Positions 50,517-58,905 of a stretch of DNA of 64,000 nucleotides are shown piece after piece. The notes below the pieces were generated by a model. That model was not told the origin of the DNA. It searched no databases and was given only the letters and a program-made list of their open reading frames with translations. Origin of the DNA: Amycolatopsis umgeniensis. Lineage in GTDB: Bacteria > Actinomycetota > Actinomycetes > Mycobacteriales > Pseudonocardiaceae. The stretch's first letter is position 1; every line of letters starts with the position of its first letter. Made by a program: the position numbers and the translations under genes. Location: contig NZ_JACHMX010000001.1 in the NCBI RefSeq assembly GCF_014205155.1, forward strand, positions 8,370,001 through 8,434,000, given 5' to 3'.

Positions 50517-51778
50517 ACACCGTGTTCGTGGTGCGGGAGACCGCGGGGCAGTGGATCGCCGACGTCGTGGCCGCCGTGCGCGCGACAGGGCTGGGGGCCG
50601 AGCTGGTCACCCAGCCCCTGGAACCGGCCGAGCGGGCACAGCTGACGGAACTGGTGGACGGGTTCGTCGTCGTCGACGACGTCCGTGACGCCGAAGCCGT
50701 CGCCGAGGCCATCCGGGCGCGGACCGCGCGTCCGGCCGGGGTGGTGACCGCCGCCGAGGGGATCATCGCGAGCGTCGCCCGTGCGGCCGAGCTGCTCGGC
50801 GTCGCGCGCTGCCCCGCGTCAGTGTTCACCGTGACGCACAACAAGTTCGCGGTCCGGCAGGTGCTGGCCGCGGCCGGATTGCCGGGTCCGCGCTGCGCCC
50901 TGATCTCTGCCGAGTCCGAGGCTGCCTCGGTCGCTTCGGCGGTCGGGCTCCCGGCGATCGTCAAGCCGGTGAACGGCGCGGCGAGCAATCTCGTCCGCAC
51001 GGTGTCCACTGTGGATGAATTGGCGGCGGCGTACCGGCTGCTGGCCGAGCGGTTGCCGCTTTCGGAGGACGCCCGGTACCACCGGCTCGTCGGGTCGATC
51101 GACCCGCTGAAGGTGTTCCTCGTGGAAGGCCTGCTGCGCGGGCCGGAGTACGCGGTCGACGTCCTGGTGCGTGACGGCGTCGCGGAACCGGTGGCCGTGG
51201 TGGAAAAGCCGTTGATCGATGAGCGCAAGTTCGAGCTGGGCATGGTCTGCCCGCCGCTCGAACTGTCCGAAGAGGACACCGAGCGCCTGTTCGCGGCGGT
51301 GACGGCCGCCGCGCTCGCGCTGGGCCTGGACAACACCTGCGCGCATGTGGAGCTGATCGACGACGTCGAGCTGGGCCCGGCGATCGTCGAAGTGAACGCG
51401 GGCCGCCCGGCGGGCGGCGCCCAGCCGGTGCTGCTGAAGCTCGCGACCGGTATCGATGTCGTCGCCGAGTCCGTCTCGCTGGCATTGGGCACGCCACCGC
51501 CCGCGCGAGGCGCGGGCCTGCCAGTGCCAGTGGGCTACCTGATCTTCTACGCCGAGGGCACCGGACGGCTGGTCCGCGTCGACGGCACCGACGAGGTCGC
51601 CGACCTGCCCGAGGTCCTGGAGGTCGTCACGATCGTGCGCCCCGGCCAACTGCTCACCGACGACCAGGAGATCTACGCGGTGAACGTGCTCGCCGCGGGG
51701 TTCGCCGACACCGAAGACCTCGCCGCGCTGCACGCCGAGGCCGCCAAGCTGATCCGATTCGAACTGGAGGAGTCATGA
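50513..51778 (+). CDS. ATP-grasp ligase, copy 2 (tandem paralogue)
   Basis: 421 residues from GTG at 50513, overlapping copy 1. It is colinear with copy 1 throughout. Blocks such as ARAAELLGVARCPASVF, EAASVASAVGLPAIVKPVNG, PEYAVDVLVRDGVAEPV, KPLIDERKFEL and LGLDNTCAHVELIDD are identical or nearly so, while the N-terminus and the segment after the VEVNAGRPAG motif differ. A recent tandem duplication with diverging acceptor sites is likely, implying two ligation steps or a heteromeric enzyme. It overlaps the hydroxylase gene by 4 bp. Confidence 0.88.
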   Translation: MNTVFVVRETAGQWIADVVAAVRATGLGAELVTQPLEPAERAQLTELVDGFVVVDDVRDAEAVAEAIRARTARPAGVVTAAEGIIASVARAAELLGVARCPASVFTVTHNKFAVRQVLAAAGLPGPRCALISAESEAASVASAVGLPAIVKPVNGAASNLVRTVSTVDELAAAYRLLAERLPLSEDARYHRLVGSIDPLKVFLVEGLLRGPEYAVDVLVRDGVAEPVAVVEKPLIDERKFELGMVCPPLELSEEDTERLFAAVTAAALALGLDNTCAHVELIDDVELGPAIVEVNAGRPAGGAQPVLLKLATGIDVVAESVSLALGTPPPARGAGLPVPVGYLIFYAEGTGRLVRVDGTDEVADLPEVLEVVTIVRPGQLLTDDQEIYAVNVLAAGFADTEDLAALHAEAAKLIRFELEES

Positions 51779-52716
51779 CCGAACTCGCGGCGAACCTCGA
51801 CAGCGCCCACCACGTCAAGGGCAACGAACACACCAAGCTCACCGTGTACGCGGCCACGGGCCTGGACTGGGTGCGCGCGCACCGCGAAGTGCTGCAGGAC
51901 CGGCTGCGCGAGCACGGCGCGATCCTGCTGCGCGGCATGCCCGCCGACCTGGCGGTCTTCAACCAGGTCACCGAGGAGATCGGCGGCTCGCTGCTGACTT
52001 ACACGGAACGGTCGACACCGCGATCGGCGGTCTCGGGCAACATCTACACCTCGACGGAGTACCCGCCCGCCGAGTCGATCCCGATGCACAACGAGAACTC
52101 GTACTCGGCGAACTGGCCCGCCCGCCTGTTCTTCCTGTGCGACACGGCGGCCGAAACCGGCGGCGCGACGCCGATCGCCGACAGCCGCGCGATGTACCGC
52201 CTGCTGCCCGCGGATCTGCGTGAGCGGTTCGCGGGCGGCGTCTCCTACACGCGGGCGTTCCGTGAAGGCCTCGGGCTGACCTGGCAGGACGCGTTCCAGA
52301 CCGACGACCGCCAGGTGGTGGCGGACTACTGCACGAGCAACGGGCAGACATACGAGTGGACCGACGAGGGCCTGCGCACGCGGCACGTGCGCCCGTCCTT
52401 CACCACGGAACCGCACACCGGCGCGATGGTGTGGTTCAACCAGGCGAACCTGTTCCACGTCTCGAGCCTGGGGGAGGAGGTCAGCGAGGCGCTGCTGGAT
52501 CTGTATCCCGAGGAGGACCTGCCCCGCAACGCGTACTTCGCCGACGGCTCGCCGATCCCGCAGGCGGATCTGGACACGATCAAGGCGACCTACGACGAGG
52601 TGAGCTACGCGTTCCCGTGGCGGCCGGGCGACGTCATGGTCATCAACAACATGCTGATGGCCCACGGACGCGAGCCGTTCACGGGCAAGCGGCGGACCCT
52701 GGTCGCGATGACGTGA
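51775..52716 (+). CDS. SyrP/TauD-type Fe(II)/2-oxoglutarate hydroxylase
   Basis: 313 residues. The metal triad is visible as H105 and E107 in IPMHNENSY and H297 in NNMLMAHGREPF, with Arg near 306-307 (GKRRTLVAM) for 2-oxoglutarate. The SyrP-like context GNIYTSTEYPPAESIPMHNE and ARLFFLCDTAAETGGATPIA is characteristic of enzymes that hydroxylate an amino acid on a carrier protein, classically Asp at the beta carbon. With an Asn/Asp-like adenylation domain in the same operon, beta-hydroxylation of that residue is the simplest reading. Last gene of the operon. Confidence 0.92.
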   Translation: MTELAANLDSAHHVKGNEHTKLTVYAATGLDWVRAHREVLQDRLREHGAILLRGMPADLAVFNQVTEEIGGSLLTYTERSTPRSAVSGNIYTSTEYPPAESIPMHNENSYSANWPARLFFLCDTAAETGGATPIADSRAMYRLLPADLRERFAGGVSYTRAFREGLGLTWQDAFQTDDRQVVADYCTSNGQTYEWTDEGLRTRHVRPSFTTEPHTGAMVWFNQANLFHVSSLGEEVSEALLDLYPEEDLPRNAYFADGSPIPQADLDTIKATYDEVSYAFPWRPGDVMVINNMLMAHGREPFTGKRRTLVAMT

Positions 52717-52753
52717 CCCGACTGGGTCGCGAGCGGCAGGGACGATGAGAAGC

Positions 52754-52785
52754 ACCGGCTGCCAGGAACGTTCCTGGCAGCCGGT
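52754..52785. terminator. Perfect 32-bp palindrome ending the biosynthetic operon
   Basis: ACCGGCTGCCAGGAA and its exact complement surround a CG centre. It lies between the hydroxylase (+) and the CoA-transferase (-) stops, so it can serve as a bidirectional terminator. Confidence 0.8.
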
Positions 52786-52801
52786 TCAGGGTCTTAGCGG
52801 C

Positions 52802-53440
52802 CTAGCCGACTTTGACGCGAAGGCGCGGTCCGGTCTTCTCCTGCACTTCGTCGGCCGTGACGCCCGGCGCGAGTTCCACGAGGTCGAGCCCGTCGGGCGT
52901 GATGTCGATGACGCACAGGTCGGTGATGATCCGCTGGACGACGCCACGGCCGGTGTAGGGCAGTGAGCATTCGTCGACGACCTTGTGGCCGCCGTCCTTG
53001 GCGACGTGCTCCATCAGCACGATGACCTTCTTCGCGCCGTGGACCAGGTCCATCGCGCCGCCCATCCCCTTGACCATCTTGCCGGGGATCATCCAGTTCG
53101 CGATGTCACCGGACGCGGAGACCTGCATCGCGCCGAGGATCGCGGCGTCGATCTTGCCGCCGCGGATCATGCCGAAGGACATCGCCGAATCGAAGAACGA
53201 CGCGCCCTTGCGGACGGTGACGGTCTCCTTGCCCGCGTTGATCAGGTCCGGATCCAGTTCGTCCTCGGTCGGGTAGGGGCCGACACCGAGGATGCCGTTT
53301 TCCGACTGCAGAACGAGTTCGACGTCCTCGGGCACGAAGTTCGGCACGAGGGTGGGCAGGCCGATGCCGAGGTTGACGTAGTCGCCGTCGTGCAGTTCGG
53401 CGGCGGCCCGGGCGGCCATCTGGTTGCGATCCCACGCCAT
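52802..53440 (-). CDS. 3-oxoacid CoA-transferase subunit B
   Basis: 212 residues. [20 protein letters not shown], then [15 protein letters not shown] with the catalytic Glu, and [20 protein letters not shown] are standard for beta subunits of succinyl-CoA:3-oxoacid (or 3-oxoadipate) CoA-transferases. The enzyme moves CoA from succinyl-CoA to acetoacetate or 3-oxoadipate. It starts 1 bp after the alpha subunit stop. Confidence 0.95.
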   Translation of the reverse strand: MAWDRNQMAARAAAELHDGDYVNLGIGLPTLVPNFVPEDVELVLQSENGILGVGPYPTEDELDPDLINAGKETVTVRKGASFFDSAMSFGMIRGGKIDAAILGAMQVSASGDIANWMIPGKMVKGMGGAMDLVHGAKKVIVLMEHVAKDGGHKVVDECSLPYTGRGVVQRIITDLCVIDITPDGLDLVELAPGVTADEVQEKTGPRLRVKVG

Positions 53441-53441
53441 G

Positions 53442-54224
53442 TCAGTTCTCCTCCGCGCCCGCGACCCGCACGGTTCGTTTCTCGATCGGCTTGTCGGCGG
53501 CCTGTTCGGGCGTCAGCGGCACCACGCGGTGCACGAACACGCCGGGCAGGTGGACGGAGTTCGGGTGGATCTCGCCGGGCTCGACCAGTTCCTCGACCTC
53601 GGCGACGGTGATCCGGCCTGCCATCGCGGCGAGCGGGTTGAAGTTGCGGGCGGTGTCCCTGAAGACGAGGTTCCCGTGCCGGTCGCCCTTCCACGCGCGC
53701 ACGAGCCCGAAGTCGGCGACGATCGCGTGTTCGAGCACGGCCTCCTTGCCGTCGAAGCTCTGCTTCTGCTTGGGAGGACTGGACTTCTCGACGTTGCCGG
53801 AGCTGTCGTACTTCCACGGCAGGCCACCGTCGGCGACCTGCGTGCCCGCACCCGTGACGGTGAAGAACGCGGGAATGCCGGAACCGCCGGCGCGCAGCCG
53901 TTCGGCGAGGGTGCCCTGCGGCGTCAGCTCGACCTCGAGCTCGCCGCCGAGATACTGGCGGGCGAACTCCCTGTTCTCCCCGACGTAAGAGGAGACCACG
54001 CGGCGGAGGCGACCCGCGCCGAGCAGGACGCCGAGGCCCCAGCCGTCCACCCCGGCGTTGTTCGATACCACCTCGAGGTCCGAGGTCCCGGCGTCGTACA
54101 GCGCGCCGATCAGGACCGCGGGGACCCCGCACATCCCGAACCCGCCGACCGCGAGCCTGGCGCCGTCGGGGATGTCGGCGATGGCATCCGCGGCTGACTC
54201 GATCACTTTGTCCACGCCAGCCAT
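53442..54224 (-). CDS. 3-oxoacid CoA-transferase subunit A
   Basis: 260 residues from ATG at 54224, which gives the usual family N-terminus ([39 protein letters not shown]). An in-frame ATG at 54284 would add 20 residues, but would put a 16-bp palindrome at the start of the coding region. [16 protein letters not shown] and [20 protein letters not shown] segments are present. It forms the heteromeric enzyme with subunit B. Expression is probably controlled by the divergent IclR gene; substrate is 3-oxoadipate or acetoacetate. Confidence 0.92.
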   Translation of the reverse strand: MAGVDKVIESAADAIADIPDGARLAVGGFGMCGVPAVLIGALYDAGTSDLEVVSNNAGVDGWGLGVLLGAGRLRRVVSSYVGENREFARQYLGGELEVELTPQGTLAERLRAGGSGIPAFFTVTGAGTQVADGGLPWKYDSSGNVEKSSPPKQKQSFDGKEAVLEHAIVADFGLVRAWKGDRHGNLVFRDTARNFNPLAAMAGRITVAEVEELVEPGEIHPNSVHLPGVFVHRVVPLTPEQAADKPIEKRTVRVAGAEEN

Positions 54225-54283
54225 GACATCGTGCGCCGCACACGTGGTCAATGAGTGAACGCGTTCCACCTGCGGATTGTTCA

Positions 54284-54325
54284 TCAGGCGAGCGCCTGAG
54301 ATGGGGTAGTGTTCACTGAGTGGAC
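54284..54325. promoter_or_regulatory. Candidate IclR operator region between CoA-transferase and IclR genes
   Basis: Two inverted repeats lie in the divergent spacer: TCAGGCG-AG-CGCCTGA (54284-54299) and GTTCACT-G-AGTGGAC (54311-54325, one mismatch). The second overlaps the IclR start codon, which fits autoregulation. A further AGTGAAC half site is at 54254. Confidence 0.45.
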
Positions 54326-55090
54326 GCCCCTGGAGACCTTGTCGGCCGAATACACCAGTCGCTGCGCGCGGTCGCGGTGCACGAGCCGGACGGTGCGACG
54401 ACGACGACGATCGCGCGGGAAGCGGGATTGCCGCGGCCGACCGTGCACCGGCTGCTGACCTCCTTGCAGGGAGTGGGCCTGGTGGACCGGATGCCGGACA
54501 CCGATCACTGGGTGCTGGGCCCCGAGTTGTACTTCCTCGGCGTCGCCACGGCGCGGCGGTACGACGTGACGGAGGCCGCCCTGCCGTCGGTCCGGCGGCT
54601 CGCACTCGCCACGGGGGAGAGCGCGTTCTTCTCCGCGCGGCGCGGGGAGGAGACGATCTGCCTGATCCGTGAGGACGGCGCCTTCCCGATCCGCAGCCAT
54701 GTCCTCTACGAGGGCGCCCGCTTCCCGCTCGGGGTCGTGTCGGCGGGCATGGTGATCCTCGCGCACCTGCCCCAACGGGAGGTCGACGACTACCTCGGCG
54801 CGGTCGATCTGAGCGTGGAACACGGTGCGCAGCACACCGCCCGCGAGATCCGCGCGCATATCGCCACCACTCGGACGAACGGCTACGCGGTGAATCCCGG
54901 GCTCGTGGTGGAGGGCAGCTGGGGGGTCGCCGCCGCCGTCTTCGATCGTGCCGGGTCACCGCGCTGGGCGCTCTCCCTGACCGGTGTCGAGCACCGGTTC
55001 GGCCCCGATCGCCGTCCGCAGCTGGGCGCTCTGCTGTTGCAAGAGGCTCACGCGCTTTCCGAACGGCTGGCGCGCGGGACCGCTCACTGA
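54320..55090 (+). CDS. IclR-family transcriptional regulator
   Basis: 256 residues from GTG at 54320. N-terminal winged helix (ATTTTIAREAGLPRPTVHRL) and C-terminal effector domain (LATGESAFFSARRGEETICL, RFPLGVVSAGMVILAHL, GYAVNPGLVVEGSWGVAAAV). No Shine-Dalgarno is evident, so translation may be leaderless. Divergent from the CoA-transferase genes, it is their probable regulator. Its stop overlaps the stop of the convergent XRE gene by 7 bp. Confidence 0.92.
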   Translation: MDAPGDLVGRIHQSLRAVAVHEPDGATTTTIAREAGLPRPTVHRLLTSLQGVGLVDRMPDTDHWVLGPELYFLGVATARRYDVTEAALPSVRRLALATGESAFFSARRGEETICLIREDGAFPIRSHVLYEGARFPLGVVSAGMVILAHLPQREVDDYLGAVDLSVEHGAQHTAREIRAHIATTRTNGYAVNPGLVVEGSWGVAAAVFDRAGSPRWALSLTGVEHRFGPDRRPQLGALLLQEAHALSERLARGTAH

Positions 55091-55959
55091 GCCTTCTCTC
55101 CTGGCTGGGCCGCCCACGACGCCAAGAGGGTCAGGCCGTCCGCGGTCGTGGTGCCGGCGGGTGCGGTGTAGACGGTCAGGAGCAGGCCGGGTTCGGTGGG
55201 CAGTTCCATCGATTCGACGTCCAGGTCGAGCCGGCCCACTGCTGGATGGTGCAGGCGCTTGCGTCCGGACCGGTGGAGGCGAACGTCCTGAGACGCCCAT
55301 CGCCGCCGGAACAGTTCACTGCGTGTCGACAGTTCACCGACCAGGGTGATCAGCTGCTCGTCGTGCGGATTGCGGCCGGCTTCCATGCGTAGCTTCGCGG
55401 CGACGTCGCGGGCGATGCGGTCGTAGTCGACGAAGAACGTTTGTGCCGCTTCGGGTTCCAGGTACACGAACCGCGCGGTGTTCGCCGGCCGTCGTGTGTC
55501 GGCCAGTACCGGTGAATACAGCGCGCGGGCGAGGTGATTCGTGGCCAGCACGTCATAGCGGCCGTTGCAGATCCACGCCGGTGCGTCGGTGATGGCGTCG
55601 AGTACCTGCTGAAGCGCCGGCCGCACCGTCGTCGTGGCGGGTCGACGGCGGCGTGGACCGCCGGGCGCCCTGTACTGCCGCGCGAGGTGGAAGAGGTGAT
55701 CGCGCTCGGCCTCGTCGAGGTGCAAGGCGGAGGCCAACGCCTCGAGCACCCCGTCGGAGGTACCGGTGAGACTGCCGCGCTCCATCCGCACGTAGTAGTC
55801 GACCGATACCCCCGCCAGGAGAGCTACCTCTTCGCGACGCAGGCCTTTGACCCGGCGGTTGCCGCCGTAGGCGGGCAGTCCGGCCCGCTCGGGCGTGATC
55901 CGCGCGCGACGCGAGCGGAGGAAGTCCTTGATCTCGGTGCGCGGATCGATCTTGGCCAC
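55084..55959 (-). CDS. XRE-family regulator with MmyB-like ligand domain
   Basis: 291 residues from GTG at 55959, where the family N-terminus begins (KIDPRTEIKDFLRSRRARIT). The helix-turn-helix follows the typical motif GNRRVKGLRREEVALLAGVS then VDYYVRMERGS. The C-terminal PAS-like MmyB domain contains AWICNGRYDVLATNHLARAL and ARFVYLEPEAAQTFFVDYDR. In this family the regulator usually controls an adjacent dehydrogenase; here the SDR gene lies 52 bp upstream on the same strand. Confidence 0.92.
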   Translation of the reverse strand: MAKIDPRTEIKDFLRSRRARITPERAGLPAYGGNRRVKGLRREEVALLAGVSVDYYVRMERGSLTGTSDGVLEALASALHLDEAERDHLFHLARQYRAPGGPRRRRPATTTVRPALQQVLDAITDAPAWICNGRYDVLATNHLARALYSPVLADTRRPANTARFVYLEPEAAQTFFVDYDRIARDVAAKLRMEAGRNPHDEQLITLVGELSTRSELFRRRWASQDVRLHRSGRKRLHHPAVGRLDLDVESMELPTEPGLLLTVYTAPAGTTTADGLTLLASWAAQPGEKAQ

Positions 55960-56011
55960 CCCTTCACCATAGGCAGTGGCCGCGGGTGGAGGGAGGTTCT
56001 GCTGGTACCCC

Positions 56012-56815
56012 CTAGGTACCCGACGCGGTCGTGGCGATGCCGCCGTCGACCGGGATGACGGTGCCCGTGAGGTAGGACCCGGCCCGGCTGGCGAGGAACA
56101 CGGCGATGCCCGCCATGTCGTCGTCGCGGCCGAGCCGACGCAGAGGGGCCTTCGCCGCGATCGTGTCGCCGATGGCATCGAGTGTGGACGCCATCATCCG
56201 CGACGGGAACGGTCCTGGGGCCACCGCGTTCACCGTGACGTGCTGGGGGCCCAGCTCCCTGGCCAGCACCCTGGTGAGTTGATGGAGGGCCGCTTTGCTG
56301 CCGGCGTAGGAATAGTTGGGCGACTCGGCGACGTGGACGGCGGCGATACTGCCGATGTTGATGATCCGCGCGGGATCATCGGCGGTGCCCGCTCCGCGAA
56401 GTGCGGGGAGCAGCGCCTGCACCAGCCAGAACGGCGACTTGAGGTTGAGGTCGAGCACCGCGTCCCAGGCCTCGTCCGGGAACGTCTCCAGCGGCTCGCG
56501 CCACATCGCTCCCGCGTTGTTGACGAGGATGTCCAGGCGTCCCGAACCGGCCTTGACAAGATCGGCGAGGCGCTGGCACTCGTCGTGCCTGGACAGGTCG
56601 GCGGGAATCGCCCGGACGTCGCCGAATTCGGACAGCAGTTGCTGTGCCTCCGCGCACGTGTCCGGATTGCGTGAGCTGATGACGACGCGGGCGCCCGCCT
56701 GAAGAAGGCCGCGCGCGATCATCATCCCGATGCCGCTGGTGCCGCCGGTGACGAGTGCGTATTTCCCACTCAGATCGAAAAGGTCTGCGTGCGGGGTGGA
56801 TTGGCTGTCCGCCAT
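56012..56815 (-). CDS. Short-chain dehydrogenase/reductase
   Basis: 267 residues. Classical SDR motifs: TGGTSGIG cofactor loop, DLS adenine site, NNAGA, catalytic Ser in INIGSIAAV and YxxxK in YSYAGSKAAL, and a PVDGGIATTAS end. AGAAGGA lies about 9 bp before the ATG. The substrate is not predictable from sequence; it is close in type to glucose/ribitol dehydrogenase-like and 3-oxoacyl-ACP reductase-like SDRs. Probably co-regulated with the following XRE gene. Confidence 0.93.
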   Translation of the reverse strand: MADSQSTPHADLFDLSGKYALVTGGTSGIGMMIARGLLQAGARVVISSRNPDTCAEAQQLLSEFGDVRAIPADLSRHDECQRLADLVKAGSGRLDILVNNAGAMWREPLETFPDEAWDAVLDLNLKSPFWLVQALLPALRGAGTADDPARIINIGSIAAVHVAESPNYSYAGSKAALHQLTRVLARELGPQHVTVNAVAPGPFPSRMMASTLDAIGDTIAAKAPLRRLGRDDDMAGIAVFLASRAGSYLTGTVIPVDGGIATTASGT

Positions 56816-57093
56816 GGGTCTTCGTTCCTTCTGTCGTGGAAAAATGTGCTGACACGGTCGCGATTCCGGATTGTTGTCAGAGCTTTTGTTCAGGCGCCGG
56901 GTTCGAACAGGTTGACAGTTGTCCGGGACGTTTGGGAGATCCTGGCGAGTCAGGTACTGGGAGAACCCCCTTGCCTGGTCCTGCTTGGCTGAGGTGGCGG
57001 GGAGTCAAGGGGCCGAAAGGCAAATGTGGCATGTCGCGAAAGCCACTTTCCCTACCTTCAGAGTAGGCAAGGAGTCCTTCACACCCTCCTCAA

Positions 57094-57148
57094 GTACATG
57101 AAGGACCCCTTCACTGCGCCTAGCGCAAGGAAGGGGTCCTTCACGTAC
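57094..57148. repeat. Second hairpin repeat family (GAAGGGGTCCTTC)
   Basis: Arms GTACATGAAGGACCCCTTC (57094-57112) and GAAGGGGTCCTTCACGTAC (57130-57148) pair with one mismatch around a 17-nt loop. A half element GGAGTCCTTCAC lies just upstream at 57071. It is unrelated in sequence to the GCGAAAGCCACTTTCG family beside it. Confidence 0.85.
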
Positions 57149-57218
57149 CTCAAGCAGGGGCAAGGAACCGGAACCGACGGCGGCCCCAGGACATGACTGC
57201 GGTCGTTCGTGGGACCGG

Positions 57219-57271
57219 GTCGCGAAAGCCACTTTCGGGACATCAGACGTCCCGAAAGTGGCTTTCGCGAC
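57219..57271. repeat. Intergenic hairpin repeat, GCGAAAGCCACTTTCG family, copy 5
   Basis: Arms GTCGCGAAAGCCACTTTCGG and CCGAAAGTGGCTTTCGCGAC with the same spacing as copies 2 and 4. Here it lies downstream of the convergent-side S1 protease gene rather than inside an operon. Confidence 0.95.
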
Positions 57272-57369
57272 ATGCCAGCCATGCACCACAGTGGGGACAT
57301 CATTCCTGCCGGCAAGGCCGGAACCACGGAATACACCCTCACGGTGCGACGATCTCCGGACCGTGAATG

Positions 57370-57400
57370 GAGCCCGTGACCATGTGGTGGTCACGGGCTC
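57370..57400 (-). terminator. Stem-loop terminator after the S1 protease gene
   Basis: GAGCCCGTGACC and GGTCACGGGCTC form a perfect 12-bp stem with a 7-nt loop, 16 bp beyond the protease stop on the minus strand. Confidence 0.8.
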
Positions 57401-57416
57401 CACAGTGCCGGTCACC

Positions 57417-58874
57417 TCATTGGACGGTGAGGCTGTATTCGGCCGTACCGGTTTTGCCGGTGCTGTCGGTGGCGGTGATGGTGATCTTGTAGGTGCCGCG
57501 CTGGAACGGGGCGGCGATGGACATGCGCGACGTACCGCCCGGGGCGACGCTGGAAGGCTGGAACATCGGGGTGAACGTCAGGCCCGTCGCGGTGAGTGTG
57601 CTGTTGCCCGTTCCTCCGGCGACGGTGACGGTCGCGTTGACGAACGAGCCGGGGGTCACCGTTCCCGTACCGGGGGAGACGGTCGGCTTCGGCCCTTCCG
57701 TGGTGCCGCCGTCGCCGACGGTCAGGGTGTAGTCGGCGGATTTGGTGCCGGACGGGCCTTTCGCCGTGACGGTGATCCGGTGCGTGCCTTTCGGAGTGCT
57801 CGCCGCGGTCTCCACGGTGAGTTTGGCGACGTCACCGGAGTCGAGCGACGCACCGGGCTGGAACGTGGCCGTCGCGCCGGCGGGCAGGCCGGTGGCGGCC
57901 AGTTCGAGCTTTTCGGGTCCCGTGTCGCCGGATTTGGTCACCACAGAGGTCGAGATGTACTTGCCGGGCTCGACCTTGCCCGCCGCCGGGCTGAGGGAGA
58001 CGCCGAACTTCCCGTCGCCGGGCTGGGTTCCGCCGATCTCGCCGCGCGCCCAGTCGCCCATCTCGTTGGTGAGCCGGGCCATGATGCTGTAGCGGTCGCA
58101 TCCGGACGCGCCCCACGAGACGACGCCGACGATCACGCCGTCCACGATGAACGGCCCGCCGCTGTCGCCGGAGCAGGTGGCGGTACGTCCGTCGTCGTAC
58201 CCGACGCACACCATGAGGTCGGGGTTCACCCGCACGTTGAACACCTGGCAGGTGTTCGCGTCGTTCACCGGCATCGTGGTCTTGTACAGCACGCCGGATC
58301 CACCGCCGGACGAGGTCTTTCCGTAGCCGACGGCGGTGCCCGACTTCCCCGGTGCGGTCAGCCCGGCATCACCCGATCCGGCCACCTTGGCCCACTGGTT
58401 CTCCGGGACGGGCAGGTCGGCCTCGGTGGTGATCACCGCGACGTCGTAGCCGGTCTGCCAGGAGTTCGGGCCGGTGTAGCGGGGATGCACCTTGTAGGAG
58501 GCGACAGGGGTGCGGAAGGTCTCGTCGCCCGGAGTGTTCAGGTCGTCGTCGCCGTAGAGGTAGCTCTTCGCCCCGCCGACGTCGATCATGCAATGCGCCG
58601 CGGTGACGATCTTGCGTTTGCCGACCACGGAGGCGGTGCAGGACTGTCCCTGCGGGCCGCCGCCGCCCGCTCGAAGGCCCGCGATGACGTAAGGGTTCTC
58701 CCGTACGGTCGTGCGTTGTCCGTTGACCACCCGGGTTCCCATGTCCTGGGGCCGCAGTTGATCGGTGGGTGTCGCGGCGATGGCGGTGGGTTCGGCGTTC
58801 GCCGTCCCGATCGCGGGCAGGGTGATCACGGCCAGTGCCATGGTGACGGCGGTGACCAGACGCGCTGTTCTCAT
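57417..58874 (-). CDS. Secreted S1-family serine protease with two C-terminal Ig-like domains
   Basis: 485 residues. Signal peptide about 1-27 (LVTAVTMALAVITLPAIGTA). Chymotrypsin fold about 49-280 with the triad H94 (TAAHC), D144 (YDVAVI) and S238 (CSGDSGGP). The residue that sets trypsin specificity, six before the catalytic Ser, is Ala232 rather than Asp, so cleavage after Lys/Arg is not expected. The last 190 residues are two Ig-like/NEW3-type repeats (GKVEPGKYISTSVVTKSGDT; GTVTPGSFVNATVTVAGGTG). It would be exported and may bind substrate or cell wall through the Ig domains. It lies 31 bp downstream of the subtilase gene on the same strand, so the two proteases are probably co-transcribed. 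Confidence 0.92.
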   Translation of the reverse strand: MRTARLVTAVTMALAVITLPAIGTANAEPTAIAATPTDQLRPQDMGTRVVNGQRTTVRENPYVIAGLRAGGGGPQGQSCTASVVGKRKIVTAAHCMIDVGGAKSYLYGDDDLNTPGDETFRTPVASYKVHPRYTGPNSWQTGYDVAVITTEADLPVPENQWAKVAGSGDAGLTAPGKSGTAVGYGKTSSGGGSGVLYKTTMPVNDANTCQVFNVRVNPDLMVCVGYDDGRTATCSGDSGGPFIVDGVIVGVVSWGASGCDRYSIMARLTNEMGDWARGEIGGTQPGDGKFGVSLSPAAGKVEPGKYISTSVVTKSGDTGPEKLELAATGLPAGATATFQPGASLDSGDVAKLTVETAASTPKGTHRITVTAKGPSGTKSADYTLTVGDGGTTEGPKPTVSPGTGTVTPGSFVNATVTVAGGTGNSTLTATGLTFTPMFQPSSVAPGGTSRMSIAAPFQRGTYKITITATDSTGKTGTAEYSLTVQ

Positions 58875-58905
58875 CGTGCTCCTCGGTTCGCAGGGTTGTT
58901 CCCGA

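Larger units (their letters stand above)
56816..57416. other. Repeat-rich intergenic region without a gene
   Basis: About 600 bp upstream of the SDR gene and downstream of the S1 protease gene. It holds a half copy of the first hairpin family at about 57032-57050 followed by CCTAC...GTAGG (57051-57067). It also contains the second-family hairpin at 57094-57148, a full copy of the first family at 57219-57271 and the terminator at 57370-57400. No coding region is supported. The SDR promoter should be near 56820-56900 on the minus strand. Confidence 0.7.

Noticed and set aside
54225..54284. Longer start for CoA-transferase subunit A at 54284
   Set aside because: It adds 20 residues not typical of the family and overlaps a palindromic operator candidate. 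ATG at 54224 gives the conserved N-terminus.
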